A DNA stretch of 64,000 bases from Vulcanimicrobiota bacterium. Its GTDB lineage: Bacteria; Vulcanimicrobiota; Vulcanimicrobiia; Vulcanimicrobiales; Vulcanimicrobiaceae. A program made the position numbers and the translations under genes. Positions within the stretch are counted from its first letter, which is position 1; each line of letters opens with the position of its first letter. Where the stretch lies: positions 1 through 64,000 of the forward strand of contig PLTN01000170.1 of assembly GCA_003164495.1 (NCBI GenBank). Reading direction: 5' to 3'. The notes below the pieces were generated by a model. It saw only the letters and a program-made list of their open reading frames with translations. It was not told where the DNA came from and did no database searches. Shown one piece after another: positions 59,917 to 64,000 of the stretch.

Positions 59917-61419
59917 ATGTCCCATCGACCCGTTATGACTGTCTCCGAGTCGGACCGCCTGGCCTTGGGCCTGCGCTTTCTCTCGTCTGCAAGCAACGTG
60001 CTTGCCTCCAGTTTCGATTACGCCGCTACGCTCAAGCGCGTCTCGGAACTCACCGTGCCCGCATTCGGCGCGGGCTTTGCAGTCGAGCTGGATGAGTTCG
60101 GGACGCACTCGGTCGTCTTCACGACGGGCCCGCTCGATCCAGACGAGGCCGTCTTTACGTTTCCGCTCGTGGCACGCGAGCGCACCCTCGGCGCGCTCTG
60201 CATCGTCGGGCATCACGGTAGCGGGAAACTCGACGACTTTCACAACCAGCTGTTCGCGGAGCTCGCAGTCCGAATCGCCGTTGCGATCGACAGCGCGCAG
60301 ATCTACGCGCGCGAACACCGCGTCGCCGACACGCTGCAACGCGCGCTCTTGCCGGAGCAGCTGCCCGAACACGAGCTCGTGCACTTCGACGCGGCCTATA
60401 TTCCGGCCACCGAAGAAGCGATCGTCGGCGGCGACTGGTACGACGCGTTCACGCTTCCGGACGGCCGCATCGCCCTCTCGATCGGCGACGTCGCCGGCCA
60501 CGGACTGCGCGCGGCGATTGTGATGGGTGAGGTGCGTCAAGCCTTTCGCGCGGCGGCCGCCCTCAACCCGACCTCGCCGTCGGTGGTCCTCGAACGCGCC
60601 AACACCATCGTGAACATGCGCCAGAGCCCGATCATGGTTACCGCGATTTTCGGCATCATCGATCCGGCCACGGCAACGATCACCTACGCTGCGGCGGGCC
60701 ATCCCTCACCCGTCCTCGCGCTGCCGTGCATGATGGTCGAGCGTCTGCCCACGGGCGGCATTCCGCTCGGCATCGCCGACTCGATCGATGCAACCGACTG
60801 GTCGTTCACGATCCCGCCCGGCGCGTACCTGGCCTTCTATACCGACGGCTTGATCGAACATTCCAAAGACGTCGTCGAAGGCGAAGAGCAGCTGGTGGCA
60901 GCGATGCGCGCGGAGATCATCGATCGAAGCACGACCCCGGCGCTCTCGCTCATGCGCCGCGTCTTCGGCCAGAGCAAGAACAGCGACGATGCGGCGGCGC
61001 TCTTCGTCGCGACGAGCGACGCACCGCGGTCCGACTTTGCCTTCGACTTCTCCGCGATTCCGCTCGCCGTGCCGATCGTGCGCCGCACGCTCAACCGCTA
61101 TGCCATGCGTCTCGGGCTCGATGAAGATCGCACCTACGCGTTGATCACCGCCGTCGGCGAAGCGATGGCCAACGCTGTCGAACATGCCTATCCGGAGCGG
61201 CCGGGAATCGTGCGCCTGCGCGTTGCGAACGGCGGCGGCGCGCTGCACGTGACGATCGAAGACGACGGCCGCTGGAAACAGGCGCAGAAACGCGACGAGC
61301 GCGGGCGCGGCCTACCGCTGATGCGCGCGCTGATGGACGGGGTCGAGATTCGCACGAACCAATCGCATACCACGATCTCGCTGACCATGGCTTGGAACGG
61401 CACGGCCCTATCGGCTTAG
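59917..61419 (+). CDS. GAF-PP2C serine phosphatase fused to an anti-sigma-type ATPase domain (RsbU-RsbW type)
   Basis: 500 residues from ATG 59917; the alternative ATG 59935 is equally likely. A GAF domain (about 20-150) leads to the SpoIIE/PP2C core: GGDWYDAFTLPDGRIALSIG, DVAGHGLRAAIVMGEVR, YAAAGHPSPVLALP and AYLAFYTDGLIEHSKD, with DD of NSDDAAALF. The C-terminal HATPase_c-type part has GEAMANAVEHAYPERPG and IEDDGRWKQAQKR. It combines anti-sigma kinase and partner phosphatase for a general stress switch. Confidence 0.88.
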   Translation: MSHRPVMTVSESDRLALGLRFLSSASNVLASSFDYAATLKRVSELTVPAFGAGFAVELDEFGTHSVVFTTGPLDPDEAVFTFPLVARERTLGALCIVGHHGSGKLDDFHNQLFAELAVRIAVAIDSAQIYAREHRVADTLQRALLPEQLPEHELVHFDAAYIPATEEAIVGGDWYDAFTLPDGRIALSIGDVAGHGLRAAIVMGEVRQAFRAAAALNPTSPSVVLERANTIVNMRQSPIMVTAIFGIIDPATATITYAAAGHPSPVLALPCMMVERLPTGGIPLGIADSIDATDWSFTIPPGAYLAFYTDGLIEHSKDVVEGEEQLVAAMRAEIIDRSTTPALSLMRRVFGQSKNSDDAAALFVATSDAPRSDFAFDFSAIPLAVPIVRRTLNRYAMRLGLDEDRTYALITAVGEAMANAVEHAYPERPGIVRLRVANGGGALHVTIEDDGRWKQAQKRDERGRGLPLMRALMDGVEIRTNQSHTTISLTMAWNGTALSA

Positions 61420-62159
61420 AGTTCCCCGCGCGCGTACGCAAACGCGGCGAGCACCGCGAGCGCGACCGTTTCGGTCCGCAAGATGCGCGCGCCCAGCGAC
61501 ACCACGACGGCGCCGGCCGCCACCACGCGCTCGACCTCGTGCGCGGAGAAGCCGCCCTCCGGTCCGACGACGAAGAGCGCTGACGTAATTGCCGGCGCGT
61601 CGGCGTCGAAGGTTTCGCGCAGCGGACGCACGTCGGCGAGTTCCCACGGCACGTAGACGCGATCGTACGCTTCGAAGGTCGCGATCAGTTCATCCCAACT
61701 CGCGATCGGCGCCACCGAAGGGATGACGTTGCGCCCGCACTGTTGGGCCGCGGTTTTGGCGAGACGCTGCCAGCGTTCGACCTTATGCTCGCCGGTGCGT
61801 TCGCCGACCACGCGATCGGAACGCAGCGGAACGATCGCCGCAACGCCGAGCTCGGTCGCCTTCTCGACGATCAGGTCCATCTTCTGGCCTTTGGGGATCG
61901 CTTGCGCCAGCGTGAGCCGCACCGCGGTTTCGCGCGTACCGCGCTCGATCGGCTCGGCCAGCGTTGCCGTTACCGCGCCGTCCGCCACCTCGAGCGATGC
62001 CGCAAAGGCGCTACCCGCCGAGTCGATGACGTGCACGCGATCGCCGGTGCGGCCGCGCAGCACGGTCGCGATTTTGCGCGCGTCATCGGCCGCGAACGTG
62101 ACGCTCTCGCCAAGCACGTGCACGCCTTCGACGAAGAAGCGATCGCGGAGCGACACCAT
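61416..62159 (-). CDS. rsmE: 16S rRNA m3U1498 methyltransferase
   Basis: 247 residues. SPOUT fold with RFFVEGVHVLGESVTFAADD, KIATVLRGRTGDRVHVIDSA, KGQKMDLIVEKATELGVAAI, SDRVVGERTGEHKVERWQRL, VVGPEGGFSAHEVERV and LGARILRTETVALAVLAAFA (the knot). It methylates U1498 of 16S rRNA. Three bases from dnaJ; 4-base overlap with the convergent phosphatase gene. Confidence 0.95.
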   Translation of the reverse strand: MVSLRDRFFVEGVHVLGESVTFAADDARKIATVLRGRTGDRVHVIDSAGSAFAASLEVADGAVTATLAEPIERGTRETAVRLTLAQAIPKGQKMDLIVEKATELGVAAIVPLRSDRVVGERTGEHKVERWQRLAKTAAQQCGRNVIPSVAPIASWDELIATFEAYDRVYVPWELADVRPLRETFDADAPAITSALFVVGPEGGFSAHEVERVVAAGAVVVSLGARILRTETVALAVLAAFAYARGEL

Positions 62160-62161
62160 CG

Positions 62162-63277
62162 CTATTCGGCTTTAAACGCTTCTTTGACGCGATCGAAGAA
62201 ACTGCGGTCGCTGTCTTCGTCGGCGTTGGCGCGCTGGTACTCTTCGAGCAACTCGCGTTCACGCTTGCCGAGCTTCGTCGGCACCGCGATGCGAACGGTC
62301 ACCAGATGGTCGCCGCGCACGCCGCCGCGTACGGCCGGCATACCGTGGCCGCGCAGGCGGAACTGCGAACCGGTCTGCGTACCGGCCGGGATATTCAGCG
62401 TGTGCTCGCCGTCGAGGGCTGTCACGCGAATGTCGCCGCCGAGGGCCGCCGTCGGAAACGAGATCGGCACTTCGGCGTAAATGTGGAGCGCGTCGCGTTT
62501 GTAGACCTCGTGCTTGCGCACCGACAGGTAGACGTAGAGATCGCCGTCGGGGCCGTTGCGCAGGCCCGCTTCGCCGCTGCCGCTCAGGCGAATGCGGCTG
62601 CCGTCGTCGACGCCGGCCGGAATCTTCACCGTCAGCGTCTTGTCCTGTTCGATGCGCCCGCGTCCGCGGCACACGTGACACGGCTGCTGCACGACTTGTC
62701 CCTCGCCGTTGCACTTGCCGCAGGTCGTTTGCGTGACGAACTGCCCGAGCGGCGTTTGGCGCACCTGGCGCGCGATGCCGGTGGCACCGCAGCGATCGCA
62801 GGGCACGACGAGCGTGCCGGGTTCGGCACCGCTGCCCTTGCACGTGGTGCACGACGCGAGGTGACGGAATGAGATCTCCCGCTGCGTTCCGGCAAATGCT
62901 TCTTCGAGCGTGATCTCGACGTCGTAGCGCAGATCACTGCCGCGTTGCGGACCGTTGGCGCGTCCGGCAGCACCACTGCCCGCGCGTTGCTGTCCGAAGA
63001 ACATGTCGAAGATGTCGCCGAAGCCCTCGGCGGCGAATCCGCCGAAGCCGCCGGTTTGATCGCCCGCGTGGCCGAAGCGATCGTAGTTCGCGCGCTTCTG
63101 AGGATCGGAGAGCACTTCGTAGGCTTCGTTGATTTCCTTGAAGTGGTTCTCGGCGCCGGCTTTATCCGTCGCAACGTCCGGATGGTACTTGCGCGCGAGC
63201 TGGCGGTACGCTTTTTTGATGTCGCCTTCGGGTGCCGTCCGCGGCACGCCGAGAACTTCGTAATAGTCGGCCGGCAC
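62162..63277 (-). CDS. dnaJ: Chaperone protein DnaJ
   Basis: 371 residues from GTG 63277. J domain with HPD at 32-34 ([12 protein letters not shown]), Gly/Phe stretch [20 protein letters not shown], four CxxCxGxG-type zinc repeats ([32 protein letters not shown]) and the C-terminal substrate domain. It drives DnaK. grpE and dnaK do not lie between it and hrcA. Confidence 0.97.
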   Translation of the reverse strand: MPADYYEVLGVPRTAPEGDIKKAYRQLARKYHPDVATDKAGAENHFKEINEAYEVLSDPQKRANYDRFGHAGDQTGGFGGFAAEGFGDIFDMFFGQQRAGSGAAGRANGPQRGSDLRYDVEITLEEAFAGTQREISFRHLASCTTCKGSGAEPGTLVVPCDRCGATGIARQVRQTPLGQFVTQTTCGKCNGEGQVVQQPCHVCRGRGRIEQDKTLTVKIPAGVDDGSRIRLSGSGEAGLRNGPDGDLYVYLSVRKHEVYKRDALHIYAEVPISFPTAALGGDIRVTALDGEHTLNIPAGTQTGSQFRLRGHGMPAVRGGVRGDHLVTVRIAVPTKLGKRERELLEEYQRANADEDSDRSFFDRVKEAFKAE

Positions 63278-63280
63278 GCG

Positions 63281-64000
63281 CTATCGAATCTCTACGTTGT
63301 CGAGATACGCTCCGAGCGATTGCGCGGTACCAGTGGCAAGCGCCATCAAGCGAGCGTACGGCATGCGGCGCGGGCCGAGAATTGCAAGCAATCCCACGCC
63401 ACGATCGCCGAAGCGGTAAGGCACGGTAACGACGCTGCACTCGGCCATCTCATCGGCACCGAGTTCAGCACCGATGTGCACGTGGGGGGTCTCCGAGGGG
63501 TGAGCGAGGTCGTCGGCGATGAGATCGTAGAGCACCTTTTGTTCTTCAACCATTCGGAGGATCGAGCGTAGCTTGCGCAAGTCGTGGAACTCGGGCTGGT
63601 CAAGCAAGTTCTGCGCGCCGGCAGCCGAGATTTGCGGATCGCTGCGGCGGGCGTTACGAAACGCGGTTTGGAGCGAGCGCCGGATCTCGGCGGAAACGCC
63701 GATGCTATCGCACACGCGATCGATAGCCGCCGGCGGAATATCTTCCATCACTTTGCCGCCGAGCACCGCGTTGAGCGCGTTCGAGAGCCGCGTCAGTTGG
63801 TCGGCTTCGACATCGACCTTCCATTCAACGAGTTCTTGCGCCGCGACACCCATCGAAGTCACGATCACGATCAGGCTCGTGCGCGCCGAGAGCCACAGCA
63901 ACTGCACGTGCTTGAACGCGTGGGTGTCGCGCGAGGGCGCGATGGCGAGCGCAACGTTGTGCGAGAGACCGGAGAGCAGGCGCGTGGCCTGGTCGATCAC
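63281..64000 (-). CDS. hrcA: Heat-inducible transcription repressor HrcA, C-terminal part
   Basis: The frame enters from beyond the window end, and the 239 codons here are the C-terminal portion. VIDQATRLLSGLSHNVALAI continues the family pattern; then HAFKHVQLLWLSARTSLIVI, PEFHDLRKLRSILRMVEEQK, HVHIGAELGADEMAECSVVT and ILGPRRMPYARLMALATGTA. HrcA binds CIRCE operators; its winged helix lies off the window. Three bases before dnaJ. Confidence 0.93.
   Translation of the reverse strand: MIDQATRLLSGLSHNVALAIAPSRDTHAFKHVQLLWLSARTSLIVIVTSMGVAAQELVEWKVDVEADQLTRLSNALNAVLGGKVMEDIPPAAIDRVCDSIGVSAEIRRSLQTAFRNARRSDPQISAAGAQNLLDQPEFHDLRKLRSILRMVEEQKVLYDLIADDLAHPSETPHVHIGAELGADEMAECSVVTVPYRFGDRGVGLLAILGPRRMPYARLMALATGTAQSLGAYLDNVEIR

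Noticed and set aside
63278-63280. CIRCE operator near dnaJ
   Set aside because: Only 3 bases separate hrcA and dnaJ; any CIRCE site would be upstream of hrcA, outside the window.

Overview
The window is GC-rich, gene-dense chromosomal DNA from a diderm bacterium. It carries two TonB-dependent receptors, several signal-peptide beta-barrel proteins, periplasmic binding proteins and a lipoprotein metal binder. The mix of hrcA-dnaJ-rsmE, a YmdB-type phosphodiesterase, coupled accD-accA and many GTG/TTG starts with 1-4 base start/stop overlaps would suit a deep-branching phylum such as Candidatus Eremiobacterota (WPS-2). That assignment is inference: there is no rRNA gene here to prove it.

Layout. 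1-3.8 kb: the edge of an efflux adaptor, a GH130 glycan phosphorylase, a PPK2 kinase and two secreted proteins. 3.8-19 kb: an accessory block that looks like aromatic-acid uptake and degradation. It holds two creatinase-like M24 proteins, three orphan substrate-binding proteins, a TonB receptor with a PstS-like N-terminal piece, a MetA-type outer-membrane protein, a phthalate-dihydrodiol-dehydrogenase-like oxidoreductase, a Rieske oxygenase, a VOC extradiol-dioxygenase-like protein, an aminotransferase and an HD-GYP regulator. 19.3-19.7 kb is a decayed MFS transporter. 19.7-28.1 kb is sulfur and methyl metabolism (mtnB-mtnD-mtnC, cfa, metK, ahcY) with small accessory genes. 28-31.4 kb: a cyclodeaminase-like protein, a PHP phosphatase and YmdB.

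31.5-37 kb is metal handling: a Fur-family regulator with a ZnuA/ZnuB-type importer (no ATPase gene nearby), then a TonB receptor with a CusF-like protein and a Met-rich membrane protein, probably for copper. 37.1-39.3 kb is an ECF sigma factor with anti-sigma and RseB-like partners. 39.3-47 kb: a diguanylate cyclase, a Spy-like protein, a thioredoxin/MauE/deacetylase operon, a TPR protein and etfBA. At 49.06-49.39 kb there is a tRNA-Leu(UAA) gene interrupted by a 244-nt group I intron of the cyanobacterial type; it lies outside every predicted protein and is the most notable discovery in the window.

49.5-54 kb: a large LuxR/MalT-like regulator, a 34-codon peptide gene whose ribosome-binding site sits in a hairpin, and two HD-GYP proteins, one with a degenerate motif. 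54-59.4 kb: Ppx/GppA, an RpiR regulator, a cell-division-like coiled coil, accA, accD, a polyprenol-sugar transferase and a PRC-barrel protein. 59.4-64 kb: a CheR remnant, an RsbU/RsbW-type phosphatase, rsmE, dnaJ and the 3' part of hrcA. A short dispersed palindromic repeat (core CCTTCGACAAGCTCAGG) occurs five times between 24 and 34 kb and supplies coding ends to two genes.
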